Of a stretch of DNA of 28,733 nucleotides, positions 1 through 8,821 are shown piece by piece (the first letter of the stretch is position 1; every line of letters starts with the position of its first letter). The stretch covers positions 1-28,733 of the forward strand of contig JANBTH010000177.1 in NCBI GenBank assembly GCA_027578815.1, written 5' to 3'. The DNA comes from Coemansia sp. RSA 1804 (Eukaryota; Kickxellomycota; Kickxellomycetes; Kickxellales; Kickxellaceae). Under the pieces are notes generated by a model. The model ran no database searches and was not told the DNA's origin. It worked only from the letters and a program-made list of their open reading frames with translations. Made by a program: the position numbers and the translations under genes.

Positions 1-918
1 CCGGAACAGCGTGCGCACCATGCCTGTGCGCTTCGCCGGGTTGCCGCCGCCGCCGACGAACTGCGTCTCGGTCGCCGTCCACGTTTTCCGGACATACGTG
101 ACGGCCGGCCGGTTCGGTCTGTTGTCGGCGCCGAACGTCGGCTGCTGCTGCTGCCGCACCACCGCCAGGATTGCCGCCACCGCCGTCTGCCACGTCTCCG
201 ACTCCGCAAACGCTGCGTCGCCCGTGGCTGCCCAGTACCGGTTGCCCAGCTGGAAGAACGACGCGAACGAGTCGATCTCGAACTTGGCCTCGAACACCAC
301 GCTGCTGTCGTACGCCGGCGTCACCCTCACGTCCACGCCAATTCCGTTCCTGCTGGGCGCCAGTCCCGACCGCGCTGGCGGCTGGAACGCGTTGCCGTAC
401 GGGTACGCCGCCAGCTCCTCCGCCTGCATGTTGATGAGTCCGAGCACCAGCCTCGCAAGCGCGTCGTCGTCTGCCGCGTACGCGATGTACGGCATCATCT
501 GGTTTGTGCTGTCGCGGATCCACTGCGCCGTAATGTCGCCGGTGATAAGGAACGTGTACGGCGCCCGTCTTTCCTTTGTGCTGTTGCCGCTACCACTACC
601 GCCATTGCTGCCGTCGTCGTGCCACGCCACGGTGGTGTCCAGCGTGTTGGCAAACGTGTTGCCAAAGAGGTGCTTCCAGTCGGGGTCTGCGATTGCCGCC
701 GTCACATCCTCCACCACCCGCTCCACCGTCGCGCTGACGAATGTGCGGCACCTCCGCGGCGGCCGCATCGACGGGATCCTGTATTTCCCCGCTGAAAACG
801 GCCCGTGCGCCACCGACGAGTACTCCGTGTAGCTTGGGCACCCTGCTCGGCTGCACAGCGTCAGCGCCGTGTTGGCAAGCAGTACCAGCGATGCTGCGGC
901 AAGCACGTTGTGTTTCAT
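1..918 (-). CDS. GH125 exo-alpha-1,6-mannosidase (DUF1237), N-terminal 306 residues, runs off the window
   Basis: An open frame of 306 codons runs from an ATG at 918 to the window edge with no stop. Residues 1-25 look like a signal peptide (MKHN, then a hydrophobic stretch to about 21), so the product is probably secretory or wall-facing. Family hallmarks are RCRTFV near 56-61, the core motif TGDITAQWIRDSTNQ at 126-140, YPYGNAFQPP at 172-181, and FEIDSFASFFQLGNRYW from 213. In GH125 the acid after the 'E-hydrophobic' pair is the likely catalytic Asp (here D216); that assignment is from memory of the family. The visible end, TGMVRTLFR, is the usual lead-in to the RPSDD motif beyond the edge. 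N112-S-T is a possible N-glycosylation site in a Gly/Ser-rich insert. The codons are very GC-rich compared with the NmrA genes next door. GH125 enzymes remove terminal alpha-1,6-linked mannose. About 150-200 residues should be missing. Confidence 0.88.
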   Translation of the reverse strand, partial: MKHNVLAAASLVLLANTALTLCSRAGCPSYTEYSSVAHGPFSAGKYRIPSMRPPRRCRTFVSATVERVVEDVTAAIADPDWKHLFGNTFANTLDTTVAWHDDGSNGGSGSGNSTKERRAPYTFLITGDITAQWIRDSTNQMMPYIAYAADDDALARLVLGLINMQAEELAAYPYGNAFQPPARSGLAPSRNGIGVDVRVTPAYDSSVVFEAKFEIDSFASFFQLGNRYWAATGDAAFAESETWQTAVAAILAVVRQQQQPTFGADNRPNRPAVTYVRKTWTATETQFVGGGGNPAKRTGMVRTLFR

Positions 919-1440
919 TGTATATTTCTGGGATGCTCTGCTATTTTATGCAGTAACCTGGTTAAATAATGTCTTGGATGTTAAATGCTGGATACTGAAT
1001 AATGGATGTTGAATATTGGATGGCAAGGCATACACGCAAATGAATAGTCTAGATGGGTGGCCCAGAATAAATAGTATAGAGTCGTGGTCAAAAAGAGTAT
1101 CGGTCTCTTCGCTGTCAACACTTCTCGGCTGTTTTTTTTCTATCTCAGTGTAGTTCCTGCGGATCGTAGTATGTTCAGTAGAGTGGCTAGTATGGCTAGT
1201 GGTTTGCAGTAGTGGTTTATTGCTTTTTATTCTCCGTCTCCATTTATTGATCAATGCTATCTGGGATGTGTGGGTGTAGTACGTGCCAATTTTAAATAAA
1301 TAGTAGTAGCAGTCGCTTGCCATTTGGGGTGGTGGCTGGGGGGAGTCACTCACTTGCTAGCCTACCAAATAATGGCCGAGTGTACTGACTACAAGGCAAA
1401 AAAAATGCAAAAACAAAACAGAATAAAATTTCTAAATATT
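919..1440. other. Intergenic: GH125 promoter and NmrA copy 1 3' flank
   Basis: This holds the upstream region of the minus-strand GH125 gene and the 3' flank of NmrA copy 1. It contains a 14-bp minisatellite (separate entry). An A/T-rich CATAAAATAG on the minus strand at 941-950, about 25-30 bp before the GH125 ATG, could be a weak TATA element. A minus-strand open frame crosses the region but has a low-complexity Thr/Ser/His-rich composition and no recognisable domain. Confidence 0.5.
975..1023. repeat. 14-bp imperfect minisatellite, about 3.5 copies
   Basis: Units begin at 975, 989, 1003 and 1017. Each starts TGGAT; the first three read TGGATGTTAAATGC, TGGATACTGAATAA and TGGATGTTGAATAT, and the fourth is partial. 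The repeat lies 57-105 bp upstream of the GH125 start codon, so a copy-number change would alter that gene's promoter spacing. Confidence 0.8.
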
Positions 1441-2379
1441 CTACTGCGATGGGCCTGTCCATCCGGAGCTCTTGAAGAACTCGACTGGCGTAGTGTGCTT
1501 GTGTGCCAGTCTCTTGTTGATCTCCAAATTCTTGTCGTCGTTCAGAATCGACCCAAACTCGTCGAATCCTCTGAACATCTGTTCAGCCGCGGCGCTGCCA
1601 GTAATATTGTAAGGAAGCTGGATGTAACGCGCTGGTTTTCCAGTGGCCTCGGTGTACGCCTCAGCCACGTATTGCGCCTCATAATAGCCGCTGCTCACCA
1701 ATGTGGCCTTGCCAGCATACTCGTCAAAGTTATCAAGAATATGCGCGACGACGCTGCCGGTGTCGTTGGCTGCCTCCACCAACGGAATCCTGGTCGTCGG
1801 TTTGAGAGGGAACGCAAAGTTCACCGTTAGGTTATCGTCCGCTGAAACACTGGAAAATGCCGCAAAGCTGCTCATGTAGCAACCGAGATGGATAAACGCT
1901 CCACGGATCTCTCCCGCTGCCGCCCTTGACTTGATGTACTCCTCAATCTTGTGTTTTGCCTCCAACTGGTACGCTTCCGCGTACTTGCCGCCAGACACCT
2001 CTTTAAGCGAGTAGATTGTACTGAACACGATGTCCTTCACTCTGACCGCAACCGCTGCGTCGACAATGTTCTTTCCCTGGTGAAACTCGGCGTCAACATT
2101 GCCAGAGGCCACTCGGTTAATAATGTCGGGCTGCATAAACTGGGTAACGCCAAACACAATGTCAGCTCCTTTGAATGCCTGCTTTAACGACTCGACATTG
2201 TCCAGGTTAGCCGTGAAAAGCTTGACATTTGGGTGATCGGCCTTGATCTTGCTTGCGGATGCGCTTGACACATCGCGAGTCACAGCAACAATATTGTACT
2301 TTCCAGTTGCGTAAAGTGCACGTAAAACGCTGCCGCCCTGGGTACCAGTGGCTCCAATAATTGCTACAGTTTGAGTCAT
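1441..2379 (-). CDS. NmrA-like family NAD(P)-binding protein, array copy 1
   Basis: A 312-residue protein starting at the first in-frame ATG (2379), giving the M-T-Q-TVAI beginning shared by all copies. The Rossmann dinucleotide motif GATGTQGG is at residues 9-16, followed by VTRD near 36, a position typical of NADP recognition in this atypical short-chain dehydrogenase family. Then come GADIVFGVTQF, a central IVFSTIYSLKE segment, and a C-terminus ending in PVEFFKSSGWTGPSQ. NmrA/HSCARG-type proteins bind NAD(P) and serve as redox-responsive regulators or as reductases; the sequence does not decide which. It groups with copies 2 and 3 (shared DVSSASA-KIKAD and HTTPVEFFK segments). The TATA box is 120 bp upstream. 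Confidence 0.9.
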   Translation of the reverse strand: MTQTVAIIGATGTQGGSVLRALYATGKYNIVAVTRDVSSASASKIKADHPNVKLFTANLDNVESLKQAFKGADIVFGVTQFMQPDIINRVASGNVDAEFHQGKNIVDAAVAVRVKDIVFSTIYSLKEVSGGKYAEAYQLEAKHKIEEYIKSRAAAGEIRGAFIHLGCYMSSFAAFSSVSADDNLTVNFAFPLKPTTRIPLVEAANDTGSVVAHILDNFDEYAGKATLVSSGYYEAQYVAEAYTEATGKPARYIQLPYNITGSAAAEQMFRGFDEFGSILNDDKNLEINKRLAHKHTTPVEFFKSSGWTGPSQ

Positions 2380-2912
2380 CCTGCGAGGTTTCAATGTCAG
2401 TTTAAAAAAGGATTGTGAAGCGATTTGTAAATATGTTTCGATAAAGTACCCAATGAGGATATGAAATCGGGAGGTTTTAATTGCCAAAATCCTTGCTGTA
2501 TTTATACTATACAGGACAGATATTTTTTACTTCTTGCGAAAGATAAAAGAATGCCAAGACATTCAGCTTTTACGTGGATATATTATATCCACTCCCTACG
2601 TGCTTACGTAGTTCCTTTGCCGCTCAGTTGTGGTGTAAAATAAAAACAAAACAAACAAGATAGATGGGGCTTGGTAATTTTCAATAAAAGGCTGGAATTT
2701 ATGCAAGGATTTAAGGGAGAACTTGCCATACATGTTGCCACTCAAAAACAAAGCTTCAAAGAGTGAAATAAAGAAGAAAAAAATCAAGGGAAGGACCGAG
2801 TTAGCGCCGGAAGCTCCATATGTCTCTATTTATTAGTAATCAAGAAAGCCAGCATATAAAGATATATATTAAAAGTATATTTGTAAAGTTAATAAAGCTT
2901 TCAAGGTGTTTC
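2380..2912. other. Intergenic between NmrA copies 1 and 2
   Basis: This is the promoter region of copy 1 plus the 3' flank of copy 2. It contains the copy 1 TATA box (2499-2506) and two short blocks also found before copy 2: GCGATTTGT at 2420-2428 and CAATGAGGA at 2451-2459. The remainder, about 2640-2900, is A/T-rich and I see no gene in it. Confidence 0.6.
2499..2506 (-). promoter_or_regulatory. TATA box of NmrA copy 1
   Basis: TATAAATA on the minus strand, followed by CAGCAAG, the same extension that follows the copy 3 TATA box. It lies 120 bp before the ATG, matching copies 2 and 3. Confidence 0.65.
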
Positions 2913-3846
2913 TTATTGAGATGGTCCGGTCCATCCAGAGTTTTTAAAGAAATCGACAGGTGTAGTGTGCTTGTGCTCTATGGTCTTGTTAACATCCAGA
3001 AGCTTCTCGTCAGCTAGAATCGACCCAAACTCGTCGAATCCTCTGAACATCTGCTCAGCCGCAATGCTGCCAGTAACATCGTAAGGAACCTGAACATAGC
3101 GCGCTGGCTTTCCAGTAGCCTTGGTGAACGCCTCAGCCATATACTGCGCCTCATAGAACCCGCCGCTCACCAGTGTGGACTTGCCAACAAAGTTGTCAAA
3201 GTTGTCGAGGATATGTGCAACGACGTTGCCGGTATCCTTGTCCACATCTACCAACGGGAGCTTGGATGTTGGCTTGAGAGGAAAAACAAAGCTGACTGTT
3301 TGGTTATCGTCCGCCGAGACTTGCGCAAAGGCCGTAAAGTTTGTCATGTAGCAGCCAGCATGAATAAACGCACCACTAATCTCCGCCGACTTTGACTTTA
3401 TATATGTCTCGATCTTGTACTTTGCCTCCGAATGATGTGCCTCTGCGTACTTGCCGCCTGTTACCTTTTTTTAGCGAATACATGGTGCTGAACACAATCT
3501 TCTTAACGCCCTTGGCTATTGCTGCGTCAGTAACATTCTTGCCTTGTTTAAACTCGGCATCAAGATCTCCAGAGGCAATTCTGCTAAGAATTTTAGGCTG
3601 CAAATATTGAGTAACGCCAAACACAATGTCAACATCTTCGAATGCTTGCTTGAGTGACTCGACGTCATCTAAATCTGCCGTGGCAAGCTTAACATCCGGG
3701 TAGTCAGTCTTGATCTTGTTCGCAGATGCACTCGAGACATCACGAGTGACAGCAACAATGCTGTACTTTCCGGTTGCATGAAGCGCACGCAAGACGCTGC
3801 CGCCTTGGATACCAGTGGATCCAATAATTGCTACGGTTTGGGACAT
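2913..3846 (-). pseudogene. NmrA-like array copy 2, split by a one-base frameshift
   Basis: From the ATG at 3846 the protein reads as a normal NmrA-like N-terminus: MSQTVAIIGSTGIQGG, then VTRD, then GVTQYLQ, through IVFSTMYSLKK. At an A7 run on the coding strand (3466-3472) the frame is lost and a stop follows at 3376. The other frame continues without interruption to the usual C-terminus, HTTPVDFFKNSGWTGPSQ, at 2913. The locus is 934 nt, one more than a multiple of three; paralogues of equal length have no extra base. The rest of both frames is intact and well conserved, so the lesion is either very recent or a homopolymer sequencing error. A protein starting at the internal ATG (3347) would lack the Rossmann domain. 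It belongs to the subgroup of copies 1 and 3. Confidence 0.8.
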
Positions 3847-4309
3847 ACTTTTAAGATTGAAAGTGTTATGATCGGTATAGAAATGAAGATGGCAGTGCGA
3901 TTTGTGAAAATAGAAATCTGTTGTTTGGCTGACAATGAGGAATTTCACAGCGCCGTCTGGCTTCTCATTTATAGTCGGTAGATATGTATCACATATTAAA
4001 TAACATGGAAAACCGTTTTGACTGCGACATATTGTTTATGTTTCCTCATGTGAATTACTAAGCAAGGACAATGACAATGCAATCATAAATAATGAACATG
4101 CAGTTTGTATCTGTTCTTACACATTGAAAACCATGCTTTTATTATTGAACGCAAATCAAAGTTCTGGACTGATGACAAACGCAGAAAGAATGTATGATGC
4201 AACAATCACCGAACTTGTGCCGAATACACCCCTCGTGCCAACTAAAATCAATCTAGCACACACGCTAAAGAGAGTAGAAACAAAAGTGCTGAATCTGTCT
4301 TGGCTTTCT
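3847..4309. other. Intergenic between NmrA copies 2 and 3
   Basis: The copy 2 promoter occupies about 3847-3975. It has GCGATTTGT (3897-3905), ATCTGTTGTTTG (3916-3927), CAATGAGGA (3933-3941) and a TATA box. The rest, to 4309, is the 3' flank of copy 3. I see no gene or RNA in it. Confidence 0.55.
3966..3973 (-). promoter_or_regulatory. TATA box of NmrA copy 2
   Basis: TATAAATG on the minus strand, 120 bp before the copy 2 ATG, the same spacing as in copies 1 and 3. The promoter looks intact although the reading frame is broken. Confidence 0.6.
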
Positions 4310-5242
4310 TTACTGCGATGGCCCGGTCCATCCAGAGTTTCTAAAGAACTCGACTGGTGTAGTGTGCTTGTACTCCATCTTTTTGTTGGTCTCCAAAAAG
4401 TCCGTTCTCCAGCCAAAGTACCCAAACTCGTCCATGCTTCTGAACATCTGCTCCATTGGAAAGTTATTCATGGAATCATAAGGAACTTGGGCATAGCTTG
4501 CTGGCTTTCCAGTAGCTTCGGTGAATGCCTCTACAATCTCATGCGGTTGATAATATCCACCGCTCACTGGCAAGGCTTTGCCATCAAAATCGTCAAAGTT
4601 ATCGAGTATGTGTGTGACCACGCCGCCTGTATCCTTTTTGACGTTGACAAGAGGAATCTTTGTAGTTGGCTTGGTAGGAAATGTAAACTCGACGGTTTTG
4701 TTGTCTTCCTGCGAAATGCGCGAAAACCAAAAGAAGTTCTCCATGTAGCTACCGAGATGGATAAACGCACCACGGATCTCTGGCGATTTTGACTTTATAT
4801 ACGTCTCAATCTTGTATTTGCTTTCAAAATGAGGAGCCTCGGCATATTTTCCATCAGAAAGTTCCTTTAGCGAGTACATAGTGCTGAATACAATCTTCTT
4901 GACGCCCTTGGCTATTGCTGCGTCAACAATATGCTTGCCCTGGTGGAATTCAGCGTCTATGTCTCCAGAGGCAATTCTGCTGAGGATGATGGGCTGCATG
5001 TACACAGTAACACCAAACACGATATCAGCTCCTTCAAATGCTTGCTTGAGTGACTCGACATCGTCCAGGTCCGCCGTGGCAAGCTTGACATCCGGGAAAT
5101 CGGCCTTGATCTTGTTTGCAGATGCGCTTGAGACATCGCGGGTAACAGCGACGATGCTGTACTTTCCTGTTGCGTGAAGAGCACGTAAAACGCTGCCGCC
5201 TTGGTTGCCGGTGGCCCCGATAATTGCTACGGTTTGGGCCAT
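4310..5242 (-). CDS. NmrA-like family NAD(P)-binding protein, array copy 3
   Basis: A 310-residue protein from the first ATG (5242), beginning MAQTVAIIGATGNQGG. The Rossmann motif is at residues 9-16 and VTRD follows. Next come FEGADIVFGVTVYMQP, KIVFSTMYSLKELS and an EIRGAFIHLGSYMENF segment where the substrate pocket lies in the family. The end is PVEFFRNSGWTGPSQ. Compared with copies 1 and 2 the C-terminal third is the most diverged (SMDEFGYFGWRTDFLE instead of GFDEFGSIL). It is about the usual length of a fungal NmrA-like protein. Its substrate is not predictable from sequence. Confidence 0.9.
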   Translation of the reverse strand: MAQTVAIIGATGNQGGSVLRALHATGKYSIVAVTRDVSSASANKIKADFPDVKLATADLDDVESLKQAFEGADIVFGVTVYMQPIILSRIASGDIDAEFHQGKHIVDAAIAKGVKKIVFSTMYSLKELSDGKYAEAPHFESKYKIETYIKSKSPEIRGAFIHLGSYMENFFWFSRISQEDNKTVEFTFPTKPTTKIPLVNVKKDTGGVVTHILDNFDDFDGKALPVSGGYYQPHEIVEAFTEATGKPASYAQVPYDSMNNFPMEQMFRSMDEFGYFGWRTDFLETNKKMEYKHTTPVEFFRNSGWTGPSQ

Positions 5243-5609
5243 CTTTCGAGTTTGCAAGTGTTGTCTGCCGTATAAAAGGAATGTTGTAGGGTGGTTTGAA
5301 AATAGTTCTGAGGGATCTGTTGTTTGTTTTTGTTGATGTCCCGAAACGCCGAATGCTTGCTGTATTTATATCATTCATAATGTATATTTTCCTGAGCCAG
5401 AATATTGACAGAAAATCAGATAATTCATATTATATTGTGTGCCGATGGAAGCATCAAACGAAGGATTTGGCGATCCAGATAACACCGAGTTTGCGCCGAA
5501 TAAAATCCCAATCCACTAAACACACTCAGACAACGCATGCGGTTTATTGCATTGCAGGTTATTGCACGGCGGGATTGACATAGCAAAAACAAAACGAAAA
5601 AAAAGAAAC
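5243..5609. other. Intergenic between NmrA copies 3 and 4
   Basis: The copy 3 promoter contains ATCTGTTGTTTG (5315-5326, 73 bp before the ATG; the same 12-mer is 70 bp before copy 2) and the TATA box at 5363-5370. From about 5420 to 5609 is the copy 4 3' flank. No gene seen. Confidence 0.55.
5363..5370 (-). promoter_or_regulatory. TATA box of NmrA copy 3
   Basis: TATAAATA followed by CAGCAAG on the minus strand, identical over these 15 bases to the copy 1 box and 121 bp before the ATG. Confidence 0.65.
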
Positions 5610-6548
5610 CTAGTTCTTCGATGTTGGTCCATTCCATCCGCGGTTCTTCCAGAATTCCACCGGCGATGTGAATTTAAAACCCAACTCCTTGTTGGTTTCT
5701 AAAAACTCGGTGCTGCCGCCAAACATGCCAAACTCCTCGATTCCCCTAAACATCTGCTCTAGATCCTCGCCGACAAAGTGTGAGTGAGGAATCTGAGCAT
5801 AGCGTGCGGGTTTCCCTGTAGCCTCTGTAAACGCCTCCACCATCTCCTGCGAGCTGTAGTATCCGCTGGTTATGTGGGTTGTCTTACCAACAAAATTGCC
5901 AAAGTGCTCAATAATGTATCTCACAATAGCGCCAGTGTCGTTAGCAACGTCTGCCAGCGGAAGTAGGGCGTTTGAGGTGTATGGGAATGTAAACTCAATT
6001 GTTTTGTTGTCTTCTGACGATATGCGGGCAAAATTCACAAAGTTTTCCATGTAGCTGCCAAGTTGAATGACAGCGCCACGGATCTTGTCGGCCTTGCTCA
6101 TGAGATACTGTTCAGCTCTATACTTTCCTTCAAACTGGTATACAATCGGGTACTTGCCACCTGAAATCTCGTTCATAGATGGGAGCGAACTGAAAACAAT
6201 ATCCTTGACACCAGCGGCAATGGCGGCATCGATAATATTTTTGCCTTGATTGTACTCAACATCAATGTTCCCAGAATTTATCATCTCCCTGATCCCCGGC
6301 TGGAAGAACTGCGTTACACTAAAAACAGTGTCGGCACCTTTGAATGCATTTATAAGCGACTCGAGGCTGTTTGCATTTGCTTCTGCTAGTTTAACGTCAG
6401 GGTAATCGGCCTTGATTCTGTCAACTGATGTCCCTGTAGCATCACGGGTAACAGCAACGAGCTTGTATTTTCCAGTCGCATGCAAAGCGCGTAGAACGCT
6501 GCCGCCCTGGTAACCGGTGGCCCCAACAATTGCTACAGTTTGAGACAT
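5610..6548 (-). CDS. NmrA-like family NAD(P)-binding protein, array copy 4
   Basis: A 312-residue protein from the first ATG (6548), beginning MSQTVAIVGATGYQGG. It has the same domain plan as the other copies, but with copy 5 it forms a second subgroup. Shared features are EYNQGKNIIDAAI, IVFSSLPSM in place of STMYSLK, a YGYISSEDNKT/FARISSEDNKT segment, QMF-GIEEFG near the end, and PVEFWKNRGW with Trp instead of the second Phe. The final residues are GPTSKN rather than GPSQ. The subgroup split means the array was built by at least two rounds of duplication. Cofactor binding is clear from GATGYQGG; the function beyond that is unknown. Confidence 0.9.
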   Translation of the reverse strand: MSQTVAIVGATGYQGGSVLRALHATGKYKLVAVTRDATGTSVDRIKADYPDVKLAEANANSLESLINAFKGADTVFSVTQFFQPGIREMINSGNIDVEYNQGKNIIDAAIAAGVKDIVFSSLPSMNEISGGKYPIVYQFEGKYRAEQYLMSKADKIRGAVIQLGSYMENFVNFARISSEDNKTIEFTFPYTSNALLPLADVANDTGAIVRYIIEHFGNFVGKTTHITSGYYSSQEMVEAFTEATGKPARYAQIPHSHFVGEDLEQMFRGIEEFGMFGGSTEFLETNKELGFKFTSPVEFWKNRGWNGPTSKN

Positions 6549-7061
6549 TGCCAATATATTGTAACCAGACTAATCGATAACAAAGTATAAATATGAATTG
6601 CTAATTATTCTCGAAAAACAACAACAACCACAATGTAGCTACAACGCTTTTTATAACCACGTTCAAAATCCTTACCAAAAAGTGTCAAACTAACCCAACA
6701 TTTTCTTATTTATCGCAATGCATTTTTGTCTTCTTTTCTGACAACCTGTCTTGTCTGTAGTACGTTTAAATTCCGTCTGTGGAAAATCCAAACATTAAAA
6801 ACCATCTTTTTGGCACTTTTTTCAACAAGGTAACAGTTGTAAATCAAAAGATTGAAAAAAGACACTACTGACAACTACAGCAATATGCATGCCATGCTTT
6901 TTTTGCCAATCCCAATCCTGTTTTTCGGATGCCATTTTATTGCACACTTGTTTGTTCCACGGCAAACAAAACAAGAAAGCCAACATTTGCAAGTAAAATT
7001 GCTGCCACCACAACGCAAACTATACTACCACAACAGAAAACACACTAGACAGACCAAATGC
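6549..7061. other. Intergenic between NmrA copies 4 and 5
   Basis: Candidate minus-strand TATA elements for copy 4 are TATTTATA (6586-6593) and TTATAAAAAG near 6648-6658. The conserved promoter blocks of copies 1-3 are not visible. The region is A/T-rich with runs of A and T; no gene seen. Confidence 0.45.
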
Positions 7062-7994
7062 TTACTGGGATGGTCCAATCCACCCGCGGTTCTTCCAAAA
7101 CTCGACCGGAGTTGTGAGCTTGTAGTCCAGTCTCTTGTTGAATTCCAGGAATTCGGTACTGCCATTGAACAGCCCAAATTCCTCGATTCCCTTGAACATC
7201 TGCTCCAAATCCTCACTCTTGAAATAAGAATGAGGAATCTGCACATAGCGCGCGGGCTTTCCAGTCGCTTCCGTGAATGCGTCCACAACATCTTGCGAGC
7301 TATAGTATCCTCCACTGACCTCAATTGACTTGCCAGCAAACTCGTCAATATGAGAAAAGATATGAGACACCACAGCACCCGTATCGTTGGCAACATCAAC
7401 AATCGGAAGTGGAGCGTCGGGTGAGTAAGGAAATGCAAACTCGACGGTTTTGTTGTCTTCCGACGATATATATCCATAGTTTACAAAATTTTCCAAGTAG
7501 CTGCCAACATGGAGCGCTACGCCGCGGATTTTGTCGCCGTTGCTCTTGAGATATTCTTCGGCCCTGTTTTTGCCTTCAAAGTGATGCACGCTTGGGTACT
7601 TGCCGTTAGATATCCTTTTCATGGATGGAAGAGAACTAAAAACAATGTTTTTGACGCCAGCAGAAATAGCCGCGTCAATAATATTCTTGCCCTGGTTGTA
7701 TTCGACATCAAAGTTCCCAGCTTCAATGGCGTCAGCTACTTCTGGTTGAAAGAATTGAGTCATGCCAAACACAAAATCAACGCCCTTGAAGGCGTTTTCA
7801 AGCGATACAATGTCGCTAGCATTGGCAGCAACTACCCCGACATCTGGATATCTGTCCTTGATACTGCTAGCCAAGGCGCTTGAGGGGTCTCGAGTTAATG
7901 CGATAAGCTTGTACTTTCCATCTGCATGCAGTGAGCGCAAAACACTACCACCCTGGAGGCCGGTGGCGCCTATAATTGCTACGGTCTGGGTCAT
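7062..7994 (-). CDS. NmrA-like family NAD(P)-binding protein, array copy 5
   Basis: A 310-residue protein from the first ATG (7994), beginning MTQTVAIIGATGLQGG. It keeps ALTRDPSS after the second strand, GVDFVFGMTQFFQPE, the IVFSSLPSMKR segment and PVEFWKNRGWIGPSQ at the end. Its closest relative in the window is copy 4. It lies at the upstream end of the array, next to the divergent SEC21 gene. A possible TATA element (TATATATC on the minus strand, about 8025-8034) is only some 33 bp before the ATG, unlike the 120-bp spacing of copies 1-3, so its control may differ. Confidence 0.9.
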   Translation of the reverse strand: MTQTVAIIGATGLQGGSVLRSLHADGKYKLIALTRDPSSALASSIKDRYPDVGVVAANASDIVSLENAFKGVDFVFGMTQFFQPEVADAIEAGNFDVEYNQGKNIIDAAISAGVKNIVFSSLPSMKRISNGKYPSVHHFEGKNRAEEYLKSNGDKIRGVALHVGSYLENFVNYGYISSEDNKTVEFAFPYSPDAPLPIVDVANDTGAVVSHIFSHIDEFAGKSIEVSGGYYSSQDVVDAFTEATGKPARYVQIPHSYFKSEDLEQMFKGIEEFGLFNGSTEFLEFNKRLDYKLTTPVEFWKNRGWIGPSQ

Positions 7995-8821
7995 GGTTAC
8001 AATGTAAGTTCTTGACAAATTAAGGAGATATATAGTATCAGTTTAAATATGTTTAAACATAAAGATAAAGGCACAAACAAATTCTACTGCCGAAAATGAC
8101 AAGATGTACTTTTTTATATACATTTTCTGAGCTTTCTAGTCTCCTATCGTTTTTCTATTTACTTGCCAGATGCGCTTGTAAAAACTGGTAAGAAATGCAT
8201 TGGGAATCCAGAAAATACCAACCATTCTATTGGTTTGCCATATGCTTAACAGATGTTGGCTCTTGCAAAAAAGATTGCATTACTGCGCCGGTGATCATAC
8301 CCAGCTGCATGAAAGATGTTCGTGCCGTCAATCTCACCATGAGTGAAAGATCCACCGCATGAAGCAGCAATAATAAATCCTTTTGTTCTCAACAGCATAA
8401 AGCGCCAATAGAAATCCAGCGCTAAAGTCTTGTATTTTGCAAAATGTGGATTCTCAAAAAGACTCGGTAGGTCTTTGAGACAAGAAGTTCAAACCAAGCA
8501 TAAATGTCGGCAGATGAAATTGCCCAGCAAGTGCCACTAATCAGGTAGATTTAATCCTACTAATCCCCGATCGACAAATCACGAATTACAAGCGCTGGAC
8601 CAATCGTATTGCGCAGCGTTTGCTTTGCTGACGAGACCTGAAAATGCGGTGAACAAAAACAGAGCCTGTTGAGCGGTGGCCTGCCAAAAACAGAAGACGA
8701 GAGGGAACAATTGTTTACTCTTTCCTGGCCTTTTTTGTTATTTATACGGCTGCCATTTGCTTTTCCTATTCTTTTCTATAGTTGATTTCTGATTTCTAGC
8801 TTGGAATTTCAATAGCAAACA
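7995..8821. other. Divergent intergenic region, NmrA copy 5 / SEC21
   Basis: This holds the promoters of NmrA copy 5 (minus) and SEC21 (plus). Two GTTTAAA-containing palindromic stretches lie at 8040-8058. The SEC21 side (8700-8820) is pyrimidine-rich, as in many strongly expressed fungal genes. On the minus strand an 80-codon open frame without obvious function (8246-8488) is discussed under findings. Confidence 0.45.

Noticed and set aside
11..832. 273-codon open frame on the plus strand
   Set aside because: It is antisense to the GH125 frame, which has clear family motifs and a signal peptide; the long shadow arises from high GC.
946..1353. 135-codon minus-strand frame upstream of GH125
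   Set aside because: It begins with GTG, runs through the minisatellite and has no recognisable domain; its composition is low complexity.
1324..1830. 168-codon plus-strand frame
   Set aside because: Antisense shadow of NmrA copy 1. Similar plus-strand shadows recur over each NmrA copy.
3466..3472. Programmed -1 ribosomal frameshift at the A7 run
   Set aside because: A -1 slip would lead to the wrong frame; the downstream frame is +1 relative to the start.
4124..4792. 222-codon plus-strand frame
   Set aside because: Antisense to NmrA copy 3, whose protein is clearly conserved.
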